Under the pieces are notes generated by a model. The model made no database searches. It was given only the letters and a program-made list of their open reading frames with translations, and was not told where the DNA came from. Positions 10,407 through 23,130 of a DNA stretch of 64,000 nt are shown one piece after another (position 1 is the first letter of the stretch; each line of letters begins with the position of its first letter). Source of the DNA: Escallonia rubra (taxonomy: Eukaryota; Streptophyta; Magnoliopsida; Escalloniales; Escalloniaceae); NCBI GenBank assembly GCA_033065855.1, contig JAVXUO010001548.1, forward strand, positions 496,001-560,000, written 5' to 3'. The position numbers and the translations under genes were made by a program.

Positions 10407-12284
10407 ATGTTCAAGCTATCGCCAAGGAGGAACCAGAGAAATAAAGGATTTAAGGTTAAGCATGTTCTTCAGATCTGCTTATTGCTAGGCATTTGCATTT
10501 GGCTGCTTTACCAAGTTCAGCACTCCCGCAATAAGAAGGCGGCATACGGAGATGGGGCTAACAATTCAGAGAAGATGCAGAATGGGAATGATATCATTAA
10601 ATTGGGAAGAAAAGACCTCGAACCTCGAGTGGAGGATACAATCGAGGATGAGAGGCACAAGGATGAGCAAGAAGAAGAGGACAAGGGCAAGCATTCTGAT
10701 GGCAAGAAGCCTGAAGAGGAGGAACATGAAGAATTGACTCTAAGAGAAGGAGATGGGGATGGTTGGAAGTCTGAACATGGTGAAAAGGAAAGGGAAGGAA
10801 AGGAATATGAGGGGGAAGAGAACACAGAGAAAGAAAGAAAAGACGAGGGTGAAGATGGGAAACATGAGGATAGTGAAGTAAAAGAGAGCAGTGAGAGTAA
10901 AAGCGAGGAGGGTGAAGAGAATGATAACAGAGAGGAAGTGAGAGAAGAAAGCAATAAAGAGGAAGGTGGAGAGGAAAGTGAGGCAAATGATATCAAAGAA
11001 GACGAAAATGAAAAAGAAGGGAAGGAAAGAGAAGAAAATGACATCAATGAAGTTAAAGGAGAGGATAAAGTAAATGAAGATGAAGAAACAAAAGAATCGG
11101 AAACTGAAGATAAGGGAAGTGAAGGAAATGACACTAATGAAGATAAAGGGGAGGACAAAGTAAATGAAGGAGAAGAGACAAAAGAAAGGGAAACGGAAGA
11201 TAAGGGTAGTGCAGAGGAAGAGGAGAAGAAAGAGGGTAAAGGTACTGAGAGGGAAGAGAGCGGAGAGAGAGATACTGAAGAAAATGGAAAAGAAGATACC
11301 AAAGAGAACGAAGGTAAAATTGAGAATTCAGTATCATCTGAGGATCATATCCAAGATGGAAATCTAGGCAGTAGTGAGGGTGCACGGGAGGAGGATCACA
11401 AGGAAGAGAATGCCTCTAGTGAAGGGGAAAACTTGAATGAAAAGGAGCAGTCTGAAAGCAAGGGACTGGATAAGTCCGAGGAGAGCAACACCAGTAACAC
11501 CGATGCAAGAAATTTAGAAGAGAATGAGTCACCAGACTCGAACATTAAGGAAAGTGAGAGTGAAAAGAATGATTCTTCAAATGTGGCATCCAATGAAGAG
11601 AAGGGTAATATGAGTAATGTCTCAAAGACAGGGGATAGCTCCAATCCTGATTCATCGGGAAAAGAATCTGATGAACAGCAACAAGGGAAAGATAACTCAT
11701 CAGAGATGAATAAAGAAACACAGGATTCAAGCACACATAATGCAGACACGAATTCTGATTCCACTCACGTTGAAAAAGAAACAGTAGATAATGTTGTTCC
11801 TAATGGAGAAAACTTGCAAACTGTTGCAAAGGAGCAAAGTGAGGAAGCAGGTGCTACGGGCAGTGGCGAAGGATCAGATCTCAATTCAGCTCCGTCCACA
11901 ACAACTCCGAACACTGATTCAGCCAATGGAGATTCCACAGATTCCTCTGTTAATGTTGAATCCAATTCATCTACAGGCACAACTGATTCTTCAACTGGTA
12001 AGGATGATAATAGTTCAAATCAGAAACAGGAGCCCGGTACCACTTCTGAAACAGGACCAGGAGGAGAAAACACGTCAAATCAAAATGGAAATGCAGACTC
12101 GGGCGAAAACAAACCAGTTGAGTCCACAAATGACAATGTTGATGCTGGGCTGCAGGATAAAGTCGATGCATCCAGTTCTTCGGTTTCCCAAGAAGAGAGA
12201 GAGAAAGATGCTCGAAGTGAACTGGGAACTTTGCCTGAGAGCAACGTAGAAGGGGACAACCATAAAGTCGCAGTTGCGAAGTGA
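10407..12284 (+). CDS. Highly acidic single-pass membrane protein, dentin-sialophosphoprotein-like, 625 aa
   Basis: A single uninterrupted coding exon. The N-terminus is basic (MFKLSPRRNQRNKGFKVKH), followed by one hydrophobic segment at about residues 20-38 (VLQICLLLGICIWLLYQV). That suggests a type II or signal-anchor protein with a short cytosolic basic tail. The remaining ~580 residues are almost entirely Glu, Lys, Asp, Ser, Asn and Gly with no globular domain, and are probably disordered. A 30-residue unit around DKVNEDEETKESETEDKGS (about 212-241) is repeated at 242-271, from a 90-bp tandem duplication at 11040-11219. The C-terminal third is Ser/Thr/Asn-rich. Plant proteins with the same basic-plus-TM start and acidic tail are annotated as dentin sialophosphoprotein-like or glutamic-acid-rich; no biochemical function is known to me. 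The start is supported by the conserved-looking N-terminus and upstream intron. Confidence 0.85.
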   Translation: MFKLSPRRNQRNKGFKVKHVLQICLLLGICIWLLYQVQHSRNKKAAYGDGANNSEKMQNGNDIIKLGRKDLEPRVEDTIEDERHKDEQEEEDKGKHSDGKKPEEEEHEELTLREGDGDGWKSEHGEKEREGKEYEGEENTEKERKDEGEDGKHEDSEVKESSESKSEEGEENDNREEVREESNKEEGGEESEANDIKEDENEKEGKEREENDINEVKGEDKVNEDEETKESETEDKGSEGNDTNEDKGEDKVNEGEETKERETEDKGSAEEEEKKEGKGTEREESGERDTEENGKEDTKENEGKIENSVSSEDHIQDGNLGSSEGAREEDHKEENASSEGENLNEKEQSESKGLDKSEESNTSNTDARNLEENESPDSNIKESESEKNDSSNVASNEEKGNMSNVSKTGDSSNPDSSGKESDEQQQGKDNSSEMNKETQDSSTHNADTNSDSTHVEKETVDNVVPNGENLQTVAKEQSEEAGATGSGEGSDLNSAPSTTTPNTDSANGDSTDSSVNVESNSSTGTTDSSTGKDDNSSNQKQEPGTTSETGPGGENTSNQNGNADSGENKPVESTNDNVDAGLQDKVDASSSSVSQEEREKDARSELGTLPESNVEGDNHKVAVAK

Positions 12285-13139
12285 TAATCCTTTTGGAGTT
12301 GGCTTCTTTCACATTATACAGCCATTAAGATTTTACTTTTTTTTTTATTTTCCCATCTTTGTTTCCTCCTCTTTTTTACCTGCAATGCTTGCAGGTACAT
12401 GCTTCATAATGCAGCACGATTGTATAAAAACTATTGCGTCAGTTTTGCACAAAAGTCGACTAAGATCAGATCAGGGGCTTTGGCTTGAAACCTGTTGTTG
12501 AACTTGTTATTACTAGCAGAAGCATCAGAATAATGGACATCACTGTTTGATGATTATATGTCCTGCTAGAGAACTTGTTACTAGCTGCCGTTGCGCTTGC
12601 GCTCACTGGCACCCCAACCATCATCGACCCACTGCCGGCAATCACCCCACGTACCACCAGTACGTACCCGCAGCCATCACCACCCCCAACTGTAAAGCCA
12701 TCACCACCTCATCACCGGACACTTCATCACCGGCATCCGCCACGTTACATTGAAATGAAAATGAAGACCTGATCTTTCTCCCCTTCTTTCTCTCAATTTT
12801 GACACATGTTCTATCTTTCACTTTATTTTATACTTACTTATTCAGTTTATCAATTGAATCTAAATCTGGGCTTGGTTAACATCGTTAATTTGTAGGTTCT
12901 AGCCGATCTTCTATCCTGGAAGAAGGTAGATGAAGTATTGCTATCTTGAGCCCAAGAATCGATGGAGCATAAATATGCCCAGCATTTAGAAAAAATCGCT
13001 ATGAAAAGGTTTGGTTTGGTTTGGTGGTGGAACAATTAAATGCAGTGAAAAAAGGGACAAAATTATCTATATGTTTTTTAACATAAACGCTAACAGAGGG
13101 TCCAAATTAGGGACATGGCAAAGTACAATAACTATTTTA
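12285..13139 (+). other. 3' flank of the acidic-protein gene
   Basis: Contains the probable 3' UTR. The stretch 12560-12770 could encode a proline-rich fragment (for example ITPRTTSTYPQPSPPPTVKP), but it lacks an in-frame ATG and is not called as a gene. Confidence 0.4.
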
Positions 13140-13145
13140 ACCAAA

Positions 13146-13330
13146 ATAGAAGTTAGGGACTATTTTTTTTTTTTTTGATAAAGTTGAGAATAACATTGAT
13201 AATAAAGCGCTTTTGCAGTGATTACAAGAGATGCCATACGGTTAAAAACAAAAAAATGTCATGACATTCCCGTGACTCGTTATACATGACCAAAAAGGTC
13301 GATACAAACAACAAACCTAATAAACTTAGA
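13146..13330 (-). mobile_element. 3' end of a LINE-type retroelement (minus strand), poly(A) tail
   Basis: A run of 15 T at about 13146-13160 is followed by GATAAAGTTGAGAATAACATTGATAA. On the minus strand this reads as the plant LINE terminus TTATCAATG...CTCAACTTTATC-poly(A). The same tail type is seen at 41680 and 63160. The 5' extent is unclear; sequence up to about 14330 may belong to it but has no recognisable reverse transcriptase. Confidence 0.5.
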
Positions 13331-16085
13331 CACATTACAATTGAATTAGAGCAGAGCATATCCTACACTTTAACTCACCTTAAAGTAACATGCAAAATTT
13401 ACAGGTTTAAACGGAACATAAAAGAGAACAAAATAAAAGGTGCTAACAATAACGCAGACAATCGGGAACCGCACGACACCAAGGTGAGTACACTGTATAA
13501 GAGTCGCATCTCACCTCCCAGGATTTACAACGCCGCAATGTCTATCCTTCGACTAAACCGTAACAAATCCGAAACAAATTGTTGCAATACAGGGCTTAGG
13601 AAACACAAAAGATCCACTACTTACCAACCTTACCAAAGTAGACACACACATGATGCTCGAACCTAGAAAAGATCCCTCAAACCCCACCCCCACCCCCAAA
13701 CCCTCCGGCCCCTGAACTGATTGCCCAAAAACCCTAAGAAAATTCTCTCCCCCTCCCCTGGTCCCGAAACCCCCCCACTTCAGCCCAGCAGAACTTACCC
13801 CACCCTTACCCCCCTCCCCCAAGACCCTATCCCCCCTACCCCCCTCTCTAGACTCCACGGACTCCTAGAACCAACCCCAGAACCACGACTAAGCCTCTCT
13901 ATCCCGAGCCCTCCTGCTACTACTAGGACCAAACAACCAAACCACCAACCCGAACCTCCACCACTAAGGAACAAGAAACATATGAGAACGGAATTTAAAA
14001 TCTGAAGGAGAATTAAAAAATGACAATAAAAAAACCCAGCGAGAATCCGGTCGCCGCCGGTGATATTTCGGTCACCTCTGGCGAACGGTGGAAAGAACGT
14101 CGATTGAGCAGATCTACGAAGATCGACCAAAATCAGAGACATATCTTGATGTCGCCGTCTCCGATCAAATTCCGGTGAGACGCCTCGCCACTGTCCTTCC
14201 GCCTCTTGTACCGCCGGCCACCAACTGATCACTTCGTAAATATACCACCACAAAAGACATAGATAAGGGCCTAAAATGAAGCTTCGGAGTGGCTGCCGCC
14301 CCACACGCACGGAAGCACGGTAGAGCGGCCATGGTGATTTCTGTGTGAGTGGTTTTTAGAGAGAAGACAGAAAGAAAATGTTTTAGAGAGAGGAGTGTAT
14401 TTCTAGTGAGCCGGTACTACTTGTTATCTCACTATTATAAACATGTCGGAATACTTTGGGCAACTAAAGTGATATTATCCCTACTTTCAAGTATTATTCT
14501 TTGACAAACATGTTATTAACTGTTTAAAATTAGCTCACATTCTTTAAAAAACAAAATCCTCTCTTGTACAAATCCTAGTAGTGCTCCTCACCATCGCCTC
14601 ATAGTGCGTACATGTGCATGAGGCATTTGTCTGTCTCCAGGCAACATATCTTTCTAGTCTTAGGGTCGTTTTGTAGCTTTCTTTGTCTCCAGTGAGGGTT
14701 TTGTCGAGATCGGCTTGCTACTGAGATAATGATTCGATGGCAGCAGTGTGGGTTTTGGAAGCAATCTATGATTTGTGTTGTCTTTATCGATGGCCGGTTA
14801 TAAGTGCGGTAGAGGCAGCAGTGACGTTTTGTGTGTTCACAGCATAAAATTATATTTGTAATTAGTGGATATCTTGATTTTTTCCCTCTAACCGAGAGAT
14901 CCATGAATCGGGATCCTGATGTATGGGGTCGAGTGGTTTCTTGGCCTTTAAACTTAGATTTACAAAATTCAACCGTTGAAAATCTATCCGGACAGAGCAT
15001 GAAAGGAAGCCTCCAGGCCGGGGATCAGTGGCCAGTCTCTGAAAGTAGCCGGAATTGTTGCCGGTGTAGCGGTCAAACAAGATGGCTAGTCGGTTCGAGT
15101 CAGATTTTTCGCTGGACTTCGTGTTTTGCTTAATGATTGCTTTTATGTGGTCTCAGTCAGCACAAGAACTGACTTCGGCTTGCGGGAAGCCTTGGGATTT
15201 GCAGGCGTGTTGTTGCTCAAGTCGACGTTCTAGAGTCTTCTCTCCATGCCTTTGGTAATCAGGGGTAGTTAGCCTAGTAGCTCCTAGCTCGTGGTGTTTT
15301 AGTTGGGTCCTTAGGTACACTTATGTGTGTTTTCTTTTGCACTTTTTTGTCAAGGTTATAGATTTGGAGTTGGTGGAGTGGTCGTGGATGTCTGTGGGGA
15401 AGGAGGATGGGACCTCGGGAGGCAGTGTTCGATCGATTACGTATTAATCAATATTTGATTGATTGGTCTAAGATCTTTTTGACTATTATTCAAAAGGGCA
15501 GTATGAGGTGGGGTTAGGGGAAGGGGTAAGGGCTTTCTTTTTATCATTAATTCTAGGTTTAAGCCTCAATTTAGTGGCTTGGAGCGGGTTGTCTATCCAA
15601 CTTGTCATAGGTTTCAATGAATATGATTCGGGATGAGGTTGATTATTTTGGTTTTAGATGTCCTTCTAGAAAGTCAGAGTCCAGAATATTGTTGTGAGTG
15701 TCTGAGGAAGGGTGTTGGGCCTGCAGAGTTAGTGTGACTTGCTGGGGTTGAACAATTTGGTAGATTCACTCACGATCGTGGAGCCTCTTGCGCTCCTCTG
15801 ATTGGTCTTTCTTGGTTTAGTTTAAAGGATATTGATGTCCCCCCCTCCTTTTGTTTTATGGCTTTCGTGTTGCATTCGCTAGGGCTTGTACGTTGTCCTC
15901 TATTATAGCTTAATGTCGGGCGGGGTTCTTAGTTTGTTCCTGATACAGGGGGTAGTGTTGTTTTGGTGGCCGTTTACGATGAATATCCTTCAATTGGATT
16001 TTATTAAGGATTAAGGTCCAAATATCAAAGCTACACATTGCTCGCCACACTGTTTCTTGCCTTGTAATCCAAATAAACTTATAGT
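13331..16085. other. Non-coding or degraded sequence, no gene recognised
   Basis: C-rich sequence at 13680-13960, then G/T-rich sequence from 14590. Several ORFs of 60-170 codons are open but low in complexity and match no family I recognise. It could be remnants of retroelement untranslated regions. Confidence 0.4.
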
Positions 16086-16090
16086 TATTT

Positions 16091-18892
16091 TGTCACGACC
16101 CGAACCCACGGGCAGGCCCGCGAGCTAGGCACGTGACCGGCTGCAGACCCAATACACTCCAACCAAGGGCTCTGCCAGGCCTTACTACAATCCTGTGACT
16201 CCAAAATAATTCTAATTTACGGACCTCCAAAAATTCAAATAAAACTCTCATTACATGTCTTTAAAATTTATAAAGAAAACTTGAGGAGACCTAAGCTCCT
16301 TACATCAGTTCAAGCATAACGTAAATTAACATAGACTAAAATGTTCGAATAATGGACACTCATTATTCTAAAAGTTCTCTTCGGGCACTACTCCCCCGTG
16401 TGGCTCATACGGCTCCGCTTCCCTTAAGTCATCACCTGAAAAATAAGGAATGAGCGAAAGCCCAGCAAATACACCAGCCATGTTCCTAAAATAAGTTTGA
16501 AATTTCTAAAACATGCCATGTGTTTTCTTTCAACAAATCAAACATTCGGTTATTGTCATTCGTAAAAACGTCCTTCATATACATATACGCATATACATGA
16601 AATTTACGAAGAAAAGATGTTCAAATCTGAGTACAACCATCGTTCATTCCATTCACATCAGAAACATATATTTCTTTTCGTAGGTATGCTGCGGTCAGCG
16701 TACGAGCCCCCTGACTAGGGCCCGAAATCCCTCCTACACCCGGGATAAAATAATCATGTGGACGCAAGGGCGCACCACCAGCCATAGTACTATGCATCAA
16801 CGTATGAGCCCCGTTGACCAGGGCCCGAAATCCAACATTCCCCCGTTGGATATGGGGCACAGCAACCAAAACGAGTTTCATTGCTCATTAACATGTACTC
16901 AGTAAAATTTTATGACTCACACGACATTTCATGGCATTCTTTCAAATTACATTTCTCATCAAATATTTTAGAAATAAAACATATGCAGAATCAATCTTTG
17001 AACTTCAATTGATCAAATCATAAATACATATTATAGTTTTTGCAAATAAATATACGGAGGAACATGACAGGGGTACTTACCTCGCTCAAAATCTGTTTCT
17101 GGTATTTGCTCAAATGCCGGCCCTAACTCTTGACTATCAAAACCTAAATAACAAATCACATGAATGTCATTTATTGTCGCTCGAGCACGTTTAAGTATTA
17201 GGTTTCTTTTAAATGAGTCAAAGAAAGAAACTGTTTACAAGAATAGCCCTTTTTAGCGACACTTCTTTGTTAATTTCTTAAAACTAGACTTTCCCTCTCT
17301 AAACACAGTGCCTTCTTCTCCACCATTAATCCCATTTGTCTCTTCCCACTTCACCAGTTTATATTACACCCTCACATACGTTTTATACCCATTTCTATAC
17401 ATCACTCATACACTTACTCCTCCCAAAGCTCAACACCCATTACAAGCACTCTTGCACTACTGGTCACACACACTAAACCACAGAGAAATACACGCATACT
17501 CTCACCACACTCATGCACTTCACAGTTTCCATCTACACAACCCCCCACTTCCACCTTCGCTCATAAGCACAAACTAACCACACATACAATACACACACAC
17601 CCAGTACACTTACCTGCGCAGACTACACACCACCTTGTTCACACACACACACGTTCACCCTAATGGTCACAAACCAACATACCCACAAGTCAATACCCTT
17701 TCCCTGTGCACGCCCCATCATCCTTGCCAACCCACAGCAACACCATCAACTTATACACCATAAAATACCCAGTACAAGCACACCCCCACTACTGCCTTAC
17801 GGCAGCTCATCTCCTTCCCCAGTTTCGTTTCTCTCTTGCTGTTACACTCACCCCTTTATCTCATCCAAGAAATATTACACTACACAGCACTCACGCACAG
17901 CTACAACTCACTCATATACCTACACAATGTACCATATATTTTCCCACTGCAGTCCCCATATACAAGGCATACTCATTCGACACTACATCGCAGGTTGCTC
18001 TCTCTCTCTCTCTCCCTGAACCCACAACTCCGTCATAGATACTGTCTTTATCTCGGCCGCAACTATTGGGTTTGCTTCTACCTTCATGCGATCCTAGACG
18101 GTGCCCTAAGTCATATTCCCGACAGCCATGGCCGTTCATGGCTCCAACCCGTACACCCGTGACCACCATGCACTCACCCTACCCAGCACTCTCATGGCAT
18201 TATACTAAACCCATTAAAACACTCAGCGATTTCCTCCCCTCTTTCACATATTCTCACAGCCAAAAGTGTACGTACCCATGGTCATATATACAATACAATA
18301 TTGAAATCTAACTAAATTCTGGAAGATAAGAGAGAAAAAGCCAAGAGAGAGAGCTTACCAAATTGCTATTGATCGCCTAGCTCTCATCTGTCTCCCGATG
18401 TCTCCCTTTAGGTTGAGTCTGACGGCTAAGTTGGCTGCCCCCACAATCTTATATATTTATATGAGGGGGTGAAAACCCTAGTTAGAATTGTAAGGAACCC
18501 TATAAATCATTGGTCGCTAAAACTTCTAACCCAACTTATTATCATAAAATAAAATGATCCAAGAATAAAATACTTACGACGAATCATGTGTTAGCAAACT
18601 TATTAAAGACTGTCACGCTAACCCACTGACTACTTGTCGCTTAAAATGTCATAAGTTATTGATTCGCTAATTGCTACTAGTACCTCAATCGTTGTTGTTC
18701 ATAATTTTTATCTTATGATTTCAAATTTATTTCTAAGATCGTAATTATATGTTCCCCAATTTTGTCGCTGTAAGCCGCTCAAGACTAATAATAAACCAAG
18801 CTAGGTGAGGGTTCGACGCTAAAAGTTTATTTCGATCTGAGTGAGTACTAATAATTATAAAATAAAAAGAAAAGAAAATTTCAGGCATCACA
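16091..18892. mobile_element. Solo LTR, 2.8 kb, Gypsy-type, with 5-bp TSD
   Basis: It begins TGTCACGACCCGAACC and ends TTTCAGGCATCACA. The exact 5-bp flank TATTT is present on both sides (16086-16090 and 18893-18897). No second LTR, gag-pol, primer-binding site or polypurine tract is found next to it, so it is a solo LTR left by unequal recombination. The TGTCACGACCC start is shared by many plant Gypsy LTRs, and the length fits long-LTR lineages. A CA/CT-rich stretch lies at 17400-18020. The short ORFs inside are not genes. Confidence 0.85.
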
Positions 18893-18897
18893 TATTT

Positions 18898-19413
18898 GTG
18901 CTAGCCCTTTTAAATTTTTGACCTGTTCTTTTTAAAATGGTGACGAGGAGTCATAATAAAGTTGGGATTTAACAGAGGTAGCTTTTGCATTAGTGACATG
19001 GCCCCCTAGAAGTTGACTTTTATATTCGTTCAAATATGAAATGAAGAACACATTTTGCTAACATTAATAGTTATATGGTATAACAATTGGGGAAAGTTGA
19101 CAATTTAGGGCTAGTTTTTTGCATTTCCTTCATTTCTATGTAGAAATGGCAATTGACCAATTAGCCAGGCCTTGCAATTGTGTATTGACTCCATACTTTC
19201 ATACCTGTAATCTAGACCCACTCATAACTAGGTATTCCATACTTTCCTACGTAAGTAGTAAGCCACTCCAAACTAGGTATTCCAGATATCAACTCGGCCT
19301 GTTCCGCCTTGCTTTTTCTAATTTTAGTAATTTAAAGCAAATTATTGAGAAAAACAACTAAATAAGAAAGAGTAGCATTGATCAAAACTTGTATTACATT
19401 GTCAAAAATAAAT
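18898..19413. other. Intergenic, nothing recognised
   Basis: AT-rich sequence between the solo LTR and the long-TIR element. Confidence 0.5.
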
Positions 19414-19818
19414 GGGCTAATGCCAAAACTGTACCCTAAAGTATCACCTCAGTATAACTTAAGTACCCAATATTTCAAATGTCCAGCTGTTAACAGAAGC
19501 CGGATGCTGTTAAAAAATTCAAGGGCAAAACCGTCATCATGAAAAAATACTAGTCTGTATTTAACAGTCCAGGTGGAAGTTGTATACTTGTTTTTCCTCT
19601 CTAACTCTTTTTTATTCCTTACTTTCTATCTCTCCCTCTCTTCTCCCTCCATCCCCTCTTCTTTAATTCAGCTCACACACACACAACTCCCCCCCCCCCC
19701 ACACACACATACAAAGTAATAGCCCCACATATACCCACCTGTAATACACACACAACCACTCACATATACACCCACTTGTAACACACACAACCCACACAAA
19801 AACACACCTACACACACA

Positions 19819-21828
19819 TAGGGATGGCAATGGGGCGGGTCGGATGCGGATCTTATGAAATCCGTACCCGCCCCGGTGGTCCTAAAACCTTGCCCCGCCC
19901 CGCCCCGTCACCGGGTCATCTATGTGCAATACCATAACCGACCCTAAGTTTGTTTAGAAAACCCGTCCCCGCCCCGATCCGCCCCGGCCGTCCTTGTAAC
20001 ACGCCAACCCCGTAATAACCCGCCCCGACCCGCTTGGTTTTCCATATTTTTTTTTCACTTTAAACATGTAATACAAAACTGCATCACAAAAAATAAAATA
20101 CACAAACATCAAATTAATGTCCGAAAATCATAAAAGACATATTAATAGATTACATCATAGTTCAAATCAAATGTTCAAATAGATTACACCACATTTACGA
20201 AATAGTTTAACGACAATACAAACGCAGCAAAGCAATCCCTGGGTACTCAATTAAGCTCCCCTTCACCAAGTCCTTGCAAGTGTCGCTAGATGTAGTGGTG
20301 ACAATGTTTTGATGCCTGTGTAAAACCATAATTGCAAAGGGAGAGTAAGGCAGCCTGAGGATGAACAAAAAAGACAGATACTTAGCTAACACAAAATTGC
20401 AATAATTGGTTGCATCAAAAAGCATTTTTTGATTAAAAAAAGCATTTGCGACTACATAAAGTATGCTTCTAATTCAGTCGATTGCAACTCCAAATTATGG
20501 TAAGTATCTCATGAAATCACGACTGTGATTATATCTATAGTATTGGCATTGAACTTTTCCTAGGCAGGTGCATTCAAGCACTTGCTCAAGTGCAAAAATC
20601 ATGCATGTCCTAATATTGAACTTTGAGAGCAAGTATAAAAATCCCAAGGGTAAAGACTAGATCATCAACCACAACTTAAAATAAGCATCAAACTGAAGAA
20701 TCCTGAGATTAAGTAGCAGTAGAAGTAAAAACCTAAAATTAAAGACATGTCTTAACCTAACTTTTCCCTGTTGAGGATGGTTTCCCTTGCAAAAGTTCAG
20801 CAAATATACAAACTAACAAACCACATGTCAAGCTAATGAAGATTATCTGAACCTGAAAGTTTACTGTAAAAATAAAATCTTTGAAGTCTGATAAGCTAAT
20901 TTATTCATGATAGTTTTGTGCATAAAAAACAGCTAATTTACAATTCAATCACAAAACCAAAAAGAAGAAGAAGAAGAAGAAGATATAAAACAGTGACTCA
21001 AAAGCTAATTGCTAATTCATGATTGAATTAAAACTGTGAAACACATACCAAATAGAGCAATCACAATCATCATGTCCTTCTCTTGATCTACCGATTTACA
21101 ACAATAAACAAGAAAACATAGCAAGATTTGGAATCATCATAGACTTGAATACCATAAATCATGGAAATTGGAATGAATCCAATCAAGCTGTTGCAGTAAT
21201 TTCTCATCACAAGAATTCAGTTTACAAAGAGAACATACTAAAAAGGTTGGCAGTAGAAAAGTAGATGAGCTAATTAACCTGGATGTAGGGGAGGTGGTGG
21301 TGACAATTGATGGTTGACGGTGGATGCCGATCAACTCTAGACTCCAGTCCGTGGTATGGTGATGACGGTGGAGGTGGACTGACCATGCGGTGATGGTTAC
21401 GATCTTCGGCCGAGGTGGAGGTGGATGGGTTTGGTTATGTTGGGTGGTGGTGGTGGTGGTGGTGGTGGTGTGGTGGTGGTGGTGGTGGGTGGTCGTCGGT
21501 TAGGTGGCCGTGATGTTTTCGGGGGAGAGGGAAAGAAGATCGGAAGAAGGGAGGCGGTCTTTGGTAGGTCGGCAAGACTGAGTAAAGACATAACAGTTTA
21601 GGGTTTTAGATGAAAGCTATATATATGCTTAAATGAATGGCTAGGATTTATTAATGCTTAGGGTTAACATACCGGGGCGGGTGCGGGTCGGATACCGGGG
21701 CGGGCTGGGAAGAATACCATACCCGACCCTAATCCGCTGCGAATTTTTAAAAAAATTACCATACCCGTCCCGTAACCTGGTCAAAGTCAAAATAACCCGT
21801 TCCTAACGGGGCGGGGCGCACACACGTG
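19819..21828. mobile_element. hAT-type element with one truncated terminus
   Basis: The left end TAGGGATGGCAATGGGGCGG is the same terminus as in the complete element at 59771. The right end stops at AACGGGGCGGGGCG, about 45 bp short of the expected mirror terminus. The flanks CACACACA (19811-19818) and CACACACG (21829-21836) are compatible with an 8-bp TSD but lie in CA repeats. A promoter-like stretch and a short minus-strand ORF (21591-21397, MSLLSLADLPKTASL, then proline-rich) sit at the right. No transposase domain is present. A GGT-repeat block is at 21445-21490. Confidence 0.7.
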
Positions 21829-21896
21829 AAGTTCAAATCTAGTTATACAACACAAACAAAATGAATATATGAAAAAAGGCAAGAAAAATGGCGGCA

Positions 21897-22160
21897 TACT
21901 AACCAGCCAAGGAAAGAGAAGGCAACATGCAAAACCACCGCCTGAAATCCAATACCAGCATTGAGATTATAAAAAGCAGTATAATGGGCATTCCCGTTAC
22001 GACATTTAGTAATGGAGAGCTAAGCGTCTTAAGGATTGACTTGGTGAGGTGACTCATTTCCTCCAAGTAACTCTTCATGTTAACCAACACCCTCTTCATC
22101 GACGTACCGATCGGGCTTAAGAACCTCGGCGATATAAACGAAGTCGGCATCCACATGGAT
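21897..22160 (-). pseudogene. Captured exon of a lysine/histidine (amino-acid) transporter-like gene
   Basis: On the minus strand one frame reads SPRFLSPIGTSMKRVLVNMK then SYLEEMSHLTK. After a 1-nt frame change it continues as NP-stop-DA-stop-LSITKC RNGNAHYTAF YNLNAGIGFQ AVVLHVAFSF LGW. This is the region before and at the first membrane segments of plant LHT/AATL1-type transporters (family pattern KGYLEEVGHLTKL.PQDAWLPIT). It ends at a GT donor (GGCTG|GTTAGT), the exon boundary expected for the family. Two nonsense codons and one frameshift make it non-functional. It lies between the arms of the long-TIR element, so it is best read as transposon-captured coding sequence. Confidence 0.8.
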
Positions 22161-22461
22161 GACTTCTCTTCCTTGGACCCGGCCAGCCTTGACGACCTCT
22201 GGCAAGAGGGAGTCAGTATCTCACTGTGGAAGCCCTCGGAGTTGCCAGAATAGATATCAGCTCCGTCTATGGTTGTTCTTCCATTGCCTAAATAACTGTG
22301 TTTTGTTGTTTCCTTGGTGTTCTATAGTAAGTAGATCTTCTGTGTTTGCTGGAAATATGGCAGTGTGTTGTGGAGCTAGCTTAATGAGCTGGTTGAGGAA
22401 TGTGAAAGTGTGACTACTGGTGAGGAGTGTGTGTGTTTATGTGGGTTGTGTGTGTTACGAG

Positions 22462-23093
22462 TAGGGCTGTATACGAATCGAGTTCGAGCCGAATAGGGGT
22501 GTGTTGAACTCGGTTCGTATATTTTCAGTGACGTTTAAGCTCGGCTCGTGTTCGTTTAAGAGCCAGATATGGGTGTTTGAACTCGGCTCGAGTTCATCGA
22601 CGCACAACTCGGGCTCGACTCGGCTCGTTTGTGTAAAGAAGCAAATTGAATCAACAATCAGAGAAATAATCGGAGAAGAAGCTGAAGTCGACATGTTTCT
22701 GAATCTTCACAAAGATCGAAGATTTGGAGTCGTAGAAGATCCCAGATCTCATCCGGGGTGATGGGTGTGCGTGAGAGTGAGAAAGAGACGGTGTGTGCGT
22801 ATATATGTGGAGGAGTCACACACATGTGTGTCTCCGATCTTTCATTCACCGGAGATGCGTACGCGCGCGTGTGTGTATGTGTGTGAACTATGAAGAAAAT
22901 GAGAAGACAGGAAATGGATTTGCGGCTGGGGTAAAAAAGAATGTATTAGGGTTTTCTAAAGATAGGAAGAGTTGGGCTATACTTTGGGGCTTTTTTGCAC
23001 TCTAATTTTATGGCTTAGGTTGCATGTATAAATTGTTTGGATATGTTATTGGGCTTGGTTTTAAGCAAATTAAGTTTAAGGCATCCATGCCCT

Positions 23094-23130
<37 letters not shown>

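Noticed and set aside
10517-11385. Long minus-strand Ser/Pro/Leu-rich open frames opposite the acidic gene
   Set aside because: Antisense shadows of the Glu/Lys-rich coding sequence.
12575-12772. Proline-rich frame with a hydrophobic start (LLAAVALALTG)
   Set aside because: No in-frame ATG and no continuation. It is possibly a chance frame in the 3' flank.
13795-14310. 171-codon minus-strand frame
   Set aside because: G-rich low complexity in one part, no domain, and it overlaps other open frames on both strands.
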